Assembly (NCBI GenBank): GCA_035444405.1
Contig: DAOMOP010000025.1
Span: 1 to 31,336, forward strand
DNA from: DAOMOP01 sp035444405
GTDB taxonomy: Bacteria > Pseudomonadota > Gammaproteobacteria > Burkholderiales > Rhodocyclaceae
Length of the DNA stretch: 31,336 bases
Reading direction: 5' to 3'
A program made the position numbers and the translations under genes. Position 1 is the first letter of the stretch. The number at the start of each line of letters is the position of its first letter. This document shows, piece by piece, positions 1-9,309 of this stretch. Under the pieces are notes generated by a model, which was not told where the DNA came from, made no database searches, and was given only the letters and a program-made list of their open reading frames with translations.

Positions 1-281
1 GCGACGGCGTCGAAGTCGATCTCGCCGAGCGCATCGCGCACGAGCACGCCGGCATTGTTGATGAGGATGTCGAGCGGACGGTCGCCGAGCGCCTCGCGAA
101 GTCGCGCCGCGCCTTCGGCGTGCGCGACGTCGATGCCTTCGATCACCTCGACGCCGAGCGCCGCGAGCGCTTGCGTGCTGTTGCGGCAGCTCGCGATGAC
201 CCGCTCGCCGCGGCCGCGATAGTGTCTGCACAACTCCAGCCCGATGCCGCGGGCGGCACCGGTGATCAATACGGTCGTCAT
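1..281 (-). CDS. Short-chain dehydrogenase/reductase, C-terminal part outside the window
   Basis: Reading the minus strand from the ATG at 281 gives MTTVLITGAARGIGLELCRH..., open to the left edge (93 codons). The glycine-rich TGAARGIG at residues 7-14 is the dinucleotide-binding motif of classical SDRs, and NNAG appears near residue 74 (ILINNAGVL). The N-terminus plus NNAG make NAD(P)-dependent SDR membership secure. The catalytic YxxxK lies beyond the edge, so substrate and activity cannot be judged. The short, compact spacing resembles the C-factor/CsgA-like SDR subgroup, which is only an inference. It diverges from the carboxypeptidase gene at 545, and the 263 bp between them show no clear promoter. 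Confidence 0.9.
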   Translation of the reverse strand, partial: MTTVLITGAARGIGLELCRHYRGRGERVIASCRNSTQALAALGVEVIEGIDVAHAEGAARLREALGDRPLDILINNAGVLVRDALGEIDFDAV

Positions 282-544
282 CGATGGAACCTCGTGTGGG
301 TTTGCAGGACAGAATGTGATCGCGCCCGCGCGCACGAATTCCCGCCCGGGAGCGTCTACATCGCCGGCCGGGCGCGCCGGCCCGCACCGGCGCTGCCACA
401 CAAAGTTGCCGTTTCGGCACTCGCCCGGCCATGCCGACCCGAGCGGGCGCCGCCACGCAAAGCCGCCGCGTCGGCGCCCACTCGGGCGCACCGGCCGTTC
501 GACGCCGACACGCACGCCCGGCTGCCCCACGAAACGGAGCCCCG

Positions 545-2065
545 ATGCCCGCCACACCCGCCTACGATGCACTGACCGCCCACTACACGCGCCTTTACCG
601 CTACCAGCACCTGGCCGCGATCGTCGACTGGGACCGCAGCGCGATGATGCCCCCCAAGGGCAACGACGCGCGCTCGGCAGCGGTCTCGGAACTCCATGCG
701 CTGATCCACCGCACGCGCACCGACGCACGCATCGCCGCTTGGGTGGCCGCCGCCGCGGACGAGCCGCTCGACGCCGTCGCGCGTGCGAACCTGCGCGAGA
801 TCGAACGCGACTGGCGGCGCGCCATCGCGCTGCCCGAATCGCTGGTGGCCGCCCGCACGCTCGCCGCGGCACGCTGCGAGCATGCGTGGCGGCGCCAGCG
901 TCCGGCCAACGACTGGTCCGGCTTTCTGGAGAATTTCCGCGAGGTCGTGCATCTGGCGCGCACCGAGGCGCAATGCCTCGCCGACGCGAGCGGGCTCACA
1001 CGCTACGACGCGCTGCTCGAGCGCTACGAGCCGGGCATGCGCAGCGCCACGCTCGAGCGCCTGTTCGCGGACCTGCGCGAATGGCTGCCGGCGCTGATCG
1101 CGCAAGCGACCGCCAGGCAGCACGGCGATGACGTGATCGCGCCGGCCGGCCCGTTTCCGCGCGAGCGCCAGCGCACCCTGGCCCGCGCGGTGATGACGCG
1201 GCTGGGTTTCGACTTCGACGCCGGCCGTCTCGACGAGAGCGCCCACCCGTTCAGCGGCGGCGTGCCCGAGGACGTGCGCGTGACCACGCGCTACCGCCCC
1301 GACGAATGCGTGCAGGCGCTGATGGCGACCATCCACGAGAGCGGCCACGCCCGCTACGAGCAGAACCTGCCGCGCGCCTGGCTCGGCCAGCCGCTCGGTC
1401 GCGCACGCTCGTTCGGCATCCACGAAAGCCAGAGCCTCGCGTTCGAGATGCAGCTCGCGCGCAGCCGCGGCTTCGCGGGGGTGCTCGCGCCGCTGCTCGC
1501 CGAACACCTCGGCGCGCAGCCGGCCTTTGCGCCCGACAACCTGTATCGGCTGTTCACGCGCGTGCGACCGGGCCTGATCCGCGTCGAGGCCGACGAGCTG
1601 ACCTATCCGGCCCACGTGATGCTGCGCTACGACATCGAGCGTGCGCTGATCGAGGGCGACCTCGAGGCCGACGACATCCCGGCGCTGTGGGACGACAAGA
1701 TGCACGCCCTGCTCGGGCTCGACACACGCGGCAACTACCGCGACGGCTGCCTGCAGGACGTGCACTGGGCCGAGGGCGCGTTCGGCTACTTTCCGAGCTA
1801 CACGCTCGGCGCGATGTACGCGGCGCAGTGGTTCGCCGCGCTGCGCCGCGACGTGCCCGACCTCGACGCTCACATCGCGGCCGGCGAGCTCGGGCCGCTG
1901 TTCGACTGGCTCGATGCGCACGTGTGGTCGCAGGCGAGCCGCTGGGAGACCGACGCGCTGGTGCGCCGCGCGACCGGCACGCCGCTCGACCCGGCGCACT
2001 TCCGGCGGCACCTGGCGACCCGCTACGCGGGCACCGCGGGCGCCACCGAAACTGTGGCACGGTAA
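545..2065 (+). CDS. Carboxypeptidase Taq family (M32) metallocarboxypeptidase
   Basis: A 506-residue cytoplasmic zinc carboxypeptidase that removes C-terminal residues from peptides. Family M32 signatures are all present: DWDRSAMMPPKG near residues 28-39, the zinc motif HESGH at 264-268 (two His ligands, Glu265 catalytic) and the second M32 motif GIHESQS at 291-297, whose Glu294 supplies the third ligand. Length matches the roughly 500-residue family. The ATG at 545 is preferred because GGAG at 536-539 lies 5 nt upstream. An upstream in-frame ATG at 431 would add 38 low-complexity Arg/Ala/Pro residues and has no ribosome binding site. No signal peptide. It stands alone, with 233 bp before the next gene on the same strand. 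Probable role is intracellular peptide turnover. Confidence 0.95.
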   Translation: MPATPAYDALTAHYTRLYRYQHLAAIVDWDRSAMMPPKGNDARSAAVSELHALIHRTRTDARIAAWVAAAADEPLDAVARANLREIERDWRRAIALPESLVAARTLAAARCEHAWRRQRPANDWSGFLENFREVVHLARTEAQCLADASGLTRYDALLERYEPGMRSATLERLFADLREWLPALIAQATARQHGDDVIAPAGPFPRERQRTLARAVMTRLGFDFDAGRLDESAHPFSGGVPEDVRVTTRYRPDECVQALMATIHESGHARYEQNLPRAWLGQPLGRARSFGIHESQSLAFEMQLARSRGFAGVLAPLLAEHLGAQPAFAPDNLYRLFTRVRPGLIRVEADELTYPAHVMLRYDIERALIEGDLEADDIPALWDDKMHALLGLDTRGNYRDGCLQDVHWAEGAFGYFPSYTLGAMYAAQWFAALRRDVPDLDAHIAAGELGPLFDWLDAHVWSQASRWETDALVRRATGTPLDPAHFRRHLATRYAGTAGATETVAR

Positions 2066-2193
2066 GCCGGCACGACCCTCGTACCCCGGGCGACAACCGT
2101 CCGAAAACGACTTGGCGACGCCGTCGGCCGGCCCGCACAAACCGCGCCGCGAGACGAAGCACACGCGCAGCTTCGCCCGACGCGGCGATCTAC

Positions 2194-2199
2194 TATATT
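2194..2199 (+). promoter_or_regulatory. Possible -10 element upstream of the GAF-GGDEF-EAL gene
   Basis: TATATT lies in a short AT-rich patch (TACTATATTGAGAA) within otherwise GC-rich sequence, about 100 nt before the start at 2299. No convincing -35 box is seen 16-18 bp upstream, so this is only a weak promoter candidate. Confidence 0.3.
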
Positions 2200-2298
2200 G
2201 AGAATGGAGCACGTGTCCCGGTCCGGCCGGGCTCGCAACGCCGCTAGCCGCTGCGGCACTCACCGCCGCCGGTCCGGTTGCCGACGGAGACAGCAATC

Positions 2299-4254
2299 AT
2301 GACAGCACGCGCGCGCAAGACCGGTCGCGGCAACGCGCCAGCCGCAGCCGCCGCGAAACGGCGCCGCAACACCGCCGCAGCAGCAGGCCACGCCGAGCGC
2401 GCGCTGCGCACGCTGAGCGCCGGCAACCGCACGCTGCTGCGCGCCAACGACGAGCCGGCGCTGCTGCAGCAGATGTGCGACGTCATCGTCGAGCAGGGCG
2501 GCTATCCTGCCGCATGGGTCGGCTACGCGAAGGATGACGCGGGCAAGACGGTGGAAGTGATGGCCACCACCGGGATCGACCGTGCGATTCTCGAGGCGAT
2601 GGCGTTCACGTGGGCCGAGAGCGGCATCGGACTCGGCCCCACCGGCACGACGATACGCACCGGCACCGCGGCGATCGGCCGCAACCTGCGCACCGACCCG
2701 AAGATCGCGAAGATCCGCAAGAACATCCTCAAGCTCGGCTTTCCGGACTTCGCCGCCTCGAGCGTATTCCCGCTGCGCATCGACGACACCGTGCTGGGCA
2801 ACCTGACGATCTACGCTCCCGAGGCGGACGCCTTCGACGACGCCGAGGCGCAGCTGCTCGCCGAACTCGCCGACGACCTCGCCTACGGCATCGCGAATCT
2901 GCGCACGCGCGCAAAACAACGTGCCGCCGAGGCGACGATCCAGCGCATGGCCTTCCACGACGGCGTCACCGGCCTGCCCAACCGCACCTGGCTGCGCGAA
3001 CGGCTCGAAGCGGCGATCGCCCACGCCCGCCAGCAGCACCGCCCGCTCGCGCTGCTGGTGCTGCGCGTCGAGCAGTACGACGACATCAGCGACACGCTCG
3101 GCTACCACGAGGGCGAGCTGCTGCTCGTCGAGCTCGCACGGCGCCTGCACGAGATTCTCCATGACGACGAGCTGCTCGCGCGCGGCGGCGAGGACGAGTT
3201 CATCGTACTGCTGCCGGGCAGCGGCGCCGACGAGGCGAGCGACACGGCGCGCGTGCTGATCCGTGCGCTGTACGAGCCGGTCGAGCTGTCCGGCGTCACC
3301 GTCAGCACGCGCGCGAGCGTCGGCATCGCGTTGAGCCCCGGTCACGGCAACGAGCCCGACCGGCTGATCCGCTGCGCCACCGTCGCCGCCAACGCCGCGC
3401 ACCGCAGCGCCGGCGGCTATGCGGTGTATGCCGGCAGCCTCGACCGCGACTGCACGCGACGGCTCGCGCTGATGAGCGACCTGCGCCACGCGATCGAGCA
3501 CGACGGCCTGCAGCTGTACTGCCAGCCCAAGGTGTGCATCCGCTCGCACCGGCTGTGCGGCGCCGAGGCGCTGGTACGCTGGACTCATCCGCAGCTCGGC
3601 ACCATCGCCACCGGCGAGTTCATCAAGCTCGCCGAGCACACCGGACTGATCGGCGCGCTGACGCGCTGGGTGCTCGATGCGGCGTTCAGCCACAGCTACG
3701 CATGGCACGAGGCGGGCCTCGCGCAGCCGCTCGCGATCAATCTGTCCGCGCACGACCTGCGTGACCCGCGCCTGATCGATCGCATCAAGGGGCTGTTCAC
3801 GACCTGGGGCGTGCAACCGGAGTGGATCCAGTTCGAGCTCACCGAGAGCACGCTGATGGAAGACCCGGCCGGCGCGCTCGACACGCTGACGCGCCTGAAG
3901 CAGCTCGGCGTCGAGCTCTACATCGACGACTTCGGCACCGGCTACTCGAGCCTCGCCTACCTGCAGAAGCTGCCGGTCGATTCGATCAAGATCGACCAGT
4001 CCTTCGTTGCCAACATGGTCGACAACAGCGATTCGGGCATCATCGTGCGCTCGACCATCGAGCTCGGGCATAACCTCGCGCTCGGCGTCGTCGCCGAAGG
4101 GGTCGAGAACGAGCGTACCTGGAAGAACCTCGACCAGCTCGGCTGCGACACCGCGCAGGGCTACTTCGTCAGCGAGCCGATCCCGGCCGAACGTTTCCGC
4201 GCCTGGCAGCACGCCTCGCCGTGGCACCCGGGCGCCGGCGCGGCGCGCCACTGA
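2299..4254 (+). CDS. GAF-GGDEF-EAL protein, likely c-di-GMP phosphodiesterase
   Basis: A 651-residue soluble signalling protein. Residues 1-35 are a basic Ala/Arg-rich tail, about 45-200 a GAF sensor domain, 210-375 a GGDEF domain and 390-635 an EAL domain. The EAL half keeps the hallmarks of hydrolysis of c-di-GMP to pGpG: EALVRW (423-428), NLS (481-483), ELTE, DDFGTGYSSL (543-552), IKID and AEGVE. The GGDEF half starts normally (DGVTGLPNR), but the active loop is GEDEF (residues 297-301 within RGGEDEF) and the usual metal-binding LDLD strand reads LVLRVEQ. It is therefore probably not a cyclase and may bind GTP as an activator. The start at 2299 has GGAG at 2286-2289. The ORF extends to a TTG at 2278, but that lacks support. 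The GAF ligand is unknown. Confidence 0.93.
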   Translation: MTARARKTGRGNAPAAAAAKRRRNTAAAAGHAERALRTLSAGNRTLLRANDEPALLQQMCDVIVEQGGYPAAWVGYAKDDAGKTVEVMATTGIDRAILEAMAFTWAESGIGLGPTGTTIRTGTAAIGRNLRTDPKIAKIRKNILKLGFPDFAASSVFPLRIDDTVLGNLTIYAPEADAFDDAEAQLLAELADDLAYGIANLRTRAKQRAAEATIQRMAFHDGVTGLPNRTWLRERLEAAIAHARQQHRPLALLVLRVEQYDDISDTLGYHEGELLLVELARRLHEILHDDELLARGGEDEFIVLLPGSGADEASDTARVLIRALYEPVELSGVTVSTRASVGIALSPGHGNEPDRLIRCATVAANAAHRSAGGYAVYAGSLDRDCTRRLALMSDLRHAIEHDGLQLYCQPKVCIRSHRLCGAEALVRWTHPQLGTIATGEFIKLAEHTGLIGALTRWVLDAAFSHSYAWHEAGLAQPLAINLSAHDLRDPRLIDRIKGLFTTWGVQPEWIQFELTESTLMEDPAGALDTLTRLKQLGVELYIDDFGTGYSSLAYLQKLPVDSIKIDQSFVANMVDNSDSGIIVRSTIELGHNLALGVVAEGVENERTWKNLDQLGCDTAQGYFVSEPIPAERFRAWQHASPWHPGAGAARH

Positions 4255-4335
4255 GGCTGCGGGGACGCGCGCGCAACTGCAGTGCCGAGTGTCCGACCAC
4301 TATCCGCTGTGGGTCGAATTCCTGACCCGCCGCGC

Positions 4336-4363
4336 TTGACGCTGCGCCGACGCGGCCTAGAAT
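4336..4363 (+). promoter_or_regulatory. Sigma70-type promoter of dinB
   Basis: TTGACG (4336-4341, 5 of 6 consensus) and TAGAAT (4358-4363, 5 of 6) are separated by 16 bp in the 232-bp gap before dinB, predicting a leader of about 117 nt. I saw no CTG-N10-CAG LexA-type palindrome over it, so SOS control is not supported here, although betaproteobacterial LexA sites can diverge. Confidence 0.6.
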
Positions 4364-4486
4364 GGGCCGCCGCGCGCGCCACCTCGGCCGCCCGGACGGT
4401 GCGCGGAGCGGCGCCGGCGCATACCGTCACGACCCGCCCGCCCAAGACGCTTTGACGCTGACCCCGGCTGCCACCCGCCCCCGCGC

Positions 4487-5653
4487 ATGAACGCCCCACT
4501 GCGCCGCATCGCCCACCTCGACATGGACGCCTTCTACGCGTCGGTCGAGCTATTGCGCTACCCCGAGCTGCGCGGCCGGCCGGTCGTGATCGGCGGCCGC
4601 AGCACCGCCGCCCCGGTCAGCGGGCCCGACGGTCGCCGCCGCTTCGCACGCCTGCGCGACTACGTCGGGCGCGGCGTCGTCACGACCTCGACCTACGAGG
4701 CGCGCGCGCTCGGCGTGTTCTCGGCGATGGGGATGATGAAGGCCGCCCAGCTCGCCCCGGACGCGATCCTGCTGCCGGCCGACTTCGACGCCTATCGCCA
4801 CCATTCGCGCCTCTTCAAGGCGGCCGTCGCGACGATCGCACCACAGATCGAGGACCGCGGCATCGACGAGATCTACATCGACCTGACGGCACTGGCCGAC
4901 GACACACGCACGCTCGCGCAGCGCATCAAGCATGCCGTGCGCGAGGCGACCGGGCTCAGCTGCTCGATCGGCATCGCCGCGAACAAGCTGCTCGCCAAGA
5001 TCGCCTCCGAGCTCGACAAGCCCGACGGCGTGACGATTCTCGCCGACGCCGAGCTGGCCGCACGCATCTGGCCGCTGCCGGCCGCCCGCATCAACGGCAT
5101 CGGCCCGAAGGCCAATGCGCGCCTCGGCGCGCTGGGCATCACGACGATCGGCGAGCTCGCCGCCGCCGACCCGGCACTGCTGCAGCAGCACTTCGGGCGC
5201 AGCTATGCGGCATGGCTGCATGCGGCCGCGCACGGCATCGACGAGCGGCCGGTCGAGACTTTCTCCGAGCCGAAGTCGATCAGCCGCGAGACGACCTTCG
5301 AGCGCGACCTGCACGCGCGCCACGACCGCGCGCTGCTCGGCGAGATCTTCACCGAGCTGTGTACGCGCGTGGCGGCCGACCTGCAACGCAAGGGCTACCG
5401 CGCCCGCACGATCGGCATCAAGCTGCGCTTCGACGACTTTCGCATCGTCACGCGCGACCTCACGCTGCCCGCGGCGACTGCCGATGCGCAGGCGATCCGT
5501 CGTGCCGGCGGCGAATGCCTGCGGCGCGTCACGCTCGAACAGCGCCTGCGCCTCATCGGCGTGCGCGCGAGCGCCCTGTCCCCGACCACTGCGACGCCTG
5601 CCGACGCGCCGGCCGCCCAGCAACAGCTCGCGCTCGATATCGATCGCCGCTGA
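4487..5653 (+). CDS. dinB: DNA polymerase IV (Y-family translesion polymerase)
   Basis: A 388-residue error-prone polymerase for bypass of damaged template. The catalytic carboxylates are visible: Asp12 in HLDMDAFYASVE and Asp127-Glu128 in GIDEIYIDL, with Tyr17 as the expected steric gate. The palm/fingers region SCSIGIAANKLLAKIASELDKP and the helix-hairpin-helix region around NGIGPKANARLGALGI follow. The C-terminus QQQLALDI is a credible beta-clamp-binding pentapeptide variant. Compared with E. coli Pol IV there is an insertion of about 20 residues between VVIGG and GVVTTSTYEAR (residues 38-62, including RRFARLRDYVGR). As I recall, this is common in betaproteobacterial DinB and is not damage. 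The start lacks a clear Shine-Dalgarno. A promoter lies at 4336-4363. Confidence 0.96.
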   Translation: MNAPLRRIAHLDMDAFYASVELLRYPELRGRPVVIGGRSTAAPVSGPDGRRRFARLRDYVGRGVVTTSTYEARALGVFSAMGMMKAAQLAPDAILLPADFDAYRHHSRLFKAAVATIAPQIEDRGIDEIYIDLTALADDTRTLAQRIKHAVREATGLSCSIGIAANKLLAKIASELDKPDGVTILADAELAARIWPLPAARINGIGPKANARLGALGITTIGELAAADPALLQQHFGRSYAAWLHAAAHGIDERPVETFSEPKSISRETTFERDLHARHDRALLGEIFTELCTRVAADLQRKGYRARTIGIKLRFDDFRIVTRDLTLPAATADAQAIRRAGGECLRRVTLEQRLRLIGVRASALSPTTATPADAPAAQQQLALDIDRR

Positions 5654-5935
5654 GCGGCGCTGCGGCGGCGCCGGCACTGCCATCCAACTGCATGCGTGCC
5701 GCTCCAAACAAGCAGCAGCGGCGGGTCCGGCAAGGCGTTGTGCCTGCATGGGCTGCGCCGCCGCGGTTGCCGTCGCCGCCCGATTTGCGGATACTGCACG
5801 CCCATCCGCCCGTGCCGATGGGCGCCGGCTCACACGATTGCAGCGACCCGATGGCGGCCCTCCGCATCACTCGCGCATCGGCCGGAGCGGCGAGTGGCGG
5901 TGGCATCCTCCCTCTCACTCTGGAGCCCGATCGCC

Positions 5936-6145
5936 GTGTTCAGACGCGACATCCTCGTCATTCTTCTCGCCGCGCTTGCCGTCGGCATCCTGTTCGGCTA
6001 CCACGCAATCAATGGCACCGAGGTGCCGATCTGGCAGGCGCTCGCCGTCGGCGTCGTGAACCTCATGGCTGCCGGCAAGCTGTTCCTGACCGTCAAAAAG
6101 GCCAGGCAGCAAGGCGAGCGTCCACCGCGGGAGGGCCAGCGGTGA
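5936..6145 (+). CDS. Small membrane protein with two transmembrane helices
   Basis: Sixty-nine residues beginning at GTG (5936) with GGAG at 5922-5925. There are two hydrophobic stretches, about residues 6-22 (ILVILLAALAVGILFGY) and 32-53, followed by a basic, hydrophilic tail rich in Lys, Arg and Gln. No family recognised. Its TGA overlaps the GTG start of the helicase gene (GTGA, 6142-6145), so the two are probably translationally coupled. Whether it works with the helicase is unknown. The 282 bp before it contain only low-complexity GC-rich sequence and no other gene that I can support. In-frame upstream codons back to 5696 show no protein-like pattern. Confidence 0.65.
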   Translation: MFRRDILVILLAALAVGILFGYHAINGTEVPIWQALAVGVVNLMAAGKLFLTVKKARQQGERPPREGQR

Positions 6146-9100
6146 GTGCAGGCGGGACGCACCGGCCCTCGATGAGGGTCCTCGAATACAGCGGCCTCGA
6201 CACCCTTCGCGTGCAGGCCGCCTATCGGAAGGTCTGCGCGGCACTCGCGCGCGGCGATTTCCGCGCTGCACAGGTCAAGAAGCTCGCCGGCCCCGCGCAC
6301 GGCCACTACTACCGCGCGCGCCTGAACGACGCCGACCGGCTGCTCTTCACCTTGCTGCGCCACGGCGACGAGACCTGCGTGCTCACGCTCGAGGTGATCG
6401 CGAACCACGCCTACGAAAAGTCCCGTTTTCTGCGCGGCGCCGCGATCGACGACGCGAAGATCGACGACGCGGGCGCCGACGTCGATGCCGCGGCCGCCGC
6501 ACGCGAGGCCATCCCGCTGCGCTACCTGCATCCCGAACACACGACGATCCACCTCCTCGACAAGCCGCTGTCCTTCGACGATGCGCAGCAGGCGATCTAC
6601 CGCCAGCCCGCGCCGCTCATCGTGGTCGGCAGCGCCGGCAGCGGCAAGACCGCGCTGACGCTCGAAAAACTCAAGCACGCCGAGGGCGAGGTGCTGTATG
6701 TCACGCACTCGGCCTATCTCGCGCAGAGCGCGCGCGACCTCTACTACGCGCACGGCTTCGAACAGCCCGGCCAGGATGCGGTGTTCCTGTCGTACCGCGA
6801 GTTCGTCGAGTCGATCCGCGTGCCCGCGGGCCGCGAGGCCGTCTGGCGCGACTTCGCCGCCTGGTTCGCACGCATGCAGCAGAGCTTCCGCGGCATCGAC
6901 GCGCACCAGGCCTTCGAGGAGATCCGCGGCGTGATCACCGCCGGCGCCGACGGCGTGCTCACGCGCGAAGCTTACTGCGCGCTCGGCGTGCGCCAGTCGA
7001 TCTTCCCCGCGGGCGAGCGCGCGCGCCTGTACGATTTGTTCGAAAAATACCGCGCCTGGCTCGCCGACGCGCAGCTCTTCGATCTGAACCTCGTCGCGCA
7101 GGCCTGGCGCGCGCATGCGGCGCCGCGCTACGACTTCGTCGTCGTCGACGAGGTGCAGGACCTCACCCCGGCCCAGCTCGCGCTGGTGCTCGCGACGCTG
7201 AAAAAGCCCGGCCACTTCCTGCTGTGCGGCGACTCGAACCAGATCGTGCACCCCAACTTCTTCTCGTGGAGCCAGGTCAAGAGCCTGTTCTGGCGCGACG
7301 CCGCGCTCGCGCAGCGCCAGCAGCTCGCGGTGCTGAGCGCGAACTTCCGCAACGGCCGCGAGGCCACCCGCGTGGCCAACACGCTGCTCAAGATCAAGCA
7401 CAAGCGCTTCGGCTCGATCGACCGCGAGAGCAACTTCCTCGTCGATGCGGTCGGCGGCGAGGCGGGCGCCGTCACGCTGGTGACCGACAAGGACGCCGCG
7501 CTGCGCGAGCTCGACCGGACCATCCGCCAGTCGACGCGCTTCGCCGTGCTGGTGATGCGCGACGAGGACAAGGCCGCCGCACGCCAGCGCTTTTCGACGC
7601 CGCTCTTGTTCTCGATCCACGAGGCCAAGGGTCTCGAGTACGACAACATCGTGCTCTACCGCTTCGTGTCGAACCACCGCCGCGAGTTCGCCGACATCGT
7701 CGACGGGGTCGAGCGCGCCGACCTCGCGGTCGAGAACCTCGAATATCGCCGCGCCCGCGACAAGGAAGACAAGTCGCTGGAGGTCTACAAGTTCTTCGTG
7801 AACGCGCTCTACGTCGCGCTCACGCGCGCGATCCGCAACCTCTACCTGGTCGAGTCCGACACCGCGCACCCGCTGTTCGGCCTGCTCGAGCTGGCCGACG
7901 GCGGCCCGCTGCGCGTCGAGGCGGCGCGCTCGAGCCTCGAGGACTGGCAGAAGGAGGCGCGCAAGCTCGAGCTGCAGGGCAAGCAGGAGCAGGCCGAGGC
8001 GATCCGCCGCGACATCCTGCGCGAGACGCCGGTGCCGTGGCCGGTCGTCGACGAGGCGCGCGTGCGCGAGCTGCTCGTCAAAGTGTTCCGCGACCAGGCG
8101 CCCGGCAACAAGCCCAAGCAGCAGCTCTACGAATACGCGACCTGCCACGACGAGCCCGAGCTCGCGCGCCAGCTCGCCGACGAGGCGGGTTTCGCCGCCG
8201 CGCGCGGCTTCGAGCAGCAGCGCATGACCCTCGGGCGCAAGAGCTGGGTCGGCTACTTCGCCCGCAACGTCAAGGACATCCTGCGCCAGTGCGAGCGCCA
8301 CGGCGTCGATCACCGCCTGCCGTTCAACCAGACGCCGCTGATGGCCGCCGCCGCGGCCGGCAACGTTGCGCTCGTCGAGGCGCTGCTCGAGCGCGGCGCC
8401 GACCGCACGCTCACCGACCACTACGGCTGGACCGCGCTGCACTGGGCACTGCGCGAGGCCTTTCGCGACCCGCAGTATGCGCGCGGCCCGTTCGCGGCCG
8501 TGTACGAGTGCGTCGCGCCGGCCGCGATCGACTTCAACACCGGCGAGCGCCTCGTGCGCATCGACCGGCACCTGTCCGAATACCTGCTCGTGCAAAGCCT
8601 GTGGGTGCTGCTGCGCGCGTGCTTCACGCGGCCGCAGCGCCGACCCAACGGCGCGTTCGAGACGCAGACCATCCTCGACGCGTGGCAGCACCTGTCCGCG
8701 GGCGTACTGCGCCCCGAGCGCAAGCGCCGCCAGTACCTGTCGGGGCTGCTCGCGCGCAACGAGGTCGCGCGTGACTACGCCTACAACCGCGAGCTGTTCC
8801 GGCGCGTGCAGCAGGGCTGGTACCAGTTCAACCCACGACTTGCGGTGCGACGGCGCGCGGCCGGCGCCGAGGGCGATGCGGGCAGCTGGGTGCCGCTCGC
8901 GCAGGCGCTCAACTTGCCGCTGGTGGCCGAGTTCGCGCGCGGCGCGAGCTGGCCGGCGCTCTCTGCGCTGATCGAGCAGGCGGGCGGCGCGGCCCCCGCC
9001 GTGCCCGTGGCACTTGAGCACGCGATCGCGCGCGAGCGGGCGGCCCAAGAGGCGCACGAGGCGATGATGCGCGAGCTCGAGGAAGAAAGGCGCCGCGCCG

Positions 9101-9228
9101 AAGCCCAACGTGCCGCCCGCGCCGCCCAACCGCCCCCCTGGGGCTCGCCCGGGGCCAAGGCGCGCGAGATCGAGCGCATCCGCCGCGCGATAGCGGCCCG
9201 CCAGGCGGCCAGGGACACCGAGGACTGA
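6142..9228 (+). CDS. UvrD/Rep-type superfamily 1 helicase with RelE-like N-terminus and ankyrin segment
   Basis: A 1028-residue predicted ATP-dependent DNA helicase or translocase. Numbered from the GTG at 6142: residues about 11-90 resemble the RelE/ParE-type fold (VKKLAGPAHGHYYRARLNDA, then a strand ending EVIANHAYEK). Walker A GSAGSGKT is at 163-170, DEVQDL (Walker B) at 336-341, GDSNQIVHP at 363-371, ANFRNGREATR at 400-410, motif V SIHEAKGLEYDN at 491-502 and motif VI VALTRA at 558-563. An ankyrin-like stretch (TPLMAAAAAGNVALVEALLE and GWTALHWAL) covers about 731-770. The C-terminus (about 950-1028) is a charged Glu/Arg-rich helix, possibly a coiled coil. The GTG start is chosen because GGGAGGG at 6129-6135 sits 6 nt upstream. 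An ATG at 6172 is the alternative. It is translationally coupled to the small membrane gene. Its pathway is unknown. Confidence 0.88.
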   Translation: MSAGGTHRPSMRVLEYSGLDTLRVQAAYRKVCAALARGDFRAAQVKKLAGPAHGHYYRARLNDADRLLFTLLRHGDETCVLTLEVIANHAYEKSRFLRGAAIDDAKIDDAGADVDAAAAAREAIPLRYLHPEHTTIHLLDKPLSFDDAQQAIYRQPAPLIVVGSAGSGKTALTLEKLKHAEGEVLYVTHSAYLAQSARDLYYAHGFEQPGQDAVFLSYREFVESIRVPAGREAVWRDFAAWFARMQQSFRGIDAHQAFEEIRGVITAGADGVLTREAYCALGVRQSIFPAGERARLYDLFEKYRAWLADAQLFDLNLVAQAWRAHAAPRYDFVVVDEVQDLTPAQLALVLATLKKPGHFLLCGDSNQIVHPNFFSWSQVKSLFWRDAALAQRQQLAVLSANFRNGREATRVANTLLKIKHKRFGSIDRESNFLVDAVGGEAGAVTLVTDKDAALRELDRTIRQSTRFAVLVMRDEDKAAARQRFSTPLLFSIHEAKGLEYDNIVLYRFVSNHRREFADIVDGVERADLAVENLEYRRARDKEDKSLEVYKFFVNALYVALTRAIRNLYLVESDTAHPLFGLLELADGGPLRVEAARSSLEDWQKEARKLELQGKQEQAEAIRRDILRETPVPWPVVDEARVRELLVKVFRDQAPGNKPKQQLYEYATCHDEPELARQLADEAGFAAARGFEQQRMTLGRKSWVGYFARNVKDILRQCERHGVDHRLPFNQTPLMAAAAAGNVALVEALLERGADRTLTDHYGWTALHWALREAFRDPQYARGPFAAVYECVAPAAIDFNTGERLVRIDRHLSEYLLVQSLWVLLRACFTRPQRRPNGAFETQTILDAWQHLSAGVLRPERKRRQYLSGLLARNEVARDYAYNRELFRRVQQGWYQFNPRLAVRRRAAGAEGDAGSWVPLAQALNLPLVAEFARGASWPALSALIEQAGGAAPAVPVALEHAIARERAAQEAHEAMMRELEEERRRAEAQRAARAAQPPPWGSPGAKAREIERIRRAIAARQAARDTED

Positions 9229-9309
9229 CACCTCGGCCGCAGGCACGACCACCACCGTGCCGCAGCGCCGCCCCGTCGGCCGTGCTCGAAGTGCCGAAGG
9301 CCCGGAAAT

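Noticed and set aside
2260..4251. A minus-strand ORF of 663 codons opposite the GGDEF-EAL gene
   Set aside because: Shadow of a gene whose plus-strand motifs are unambiguous.
4336..4486. SOS (LexA) control of dinB
   Set aside because: No convincing LexA palindrome over or near the promoter.
5998..9255. A minus-strand ORF of 1085 codons opposite the UvrD-type helicase
   Set aside because: Same high-GC shadow effect: no motifs, repetitive Arg/Gly/Val/Leu composition, and the plus strand encodes all helicase motifs in order.
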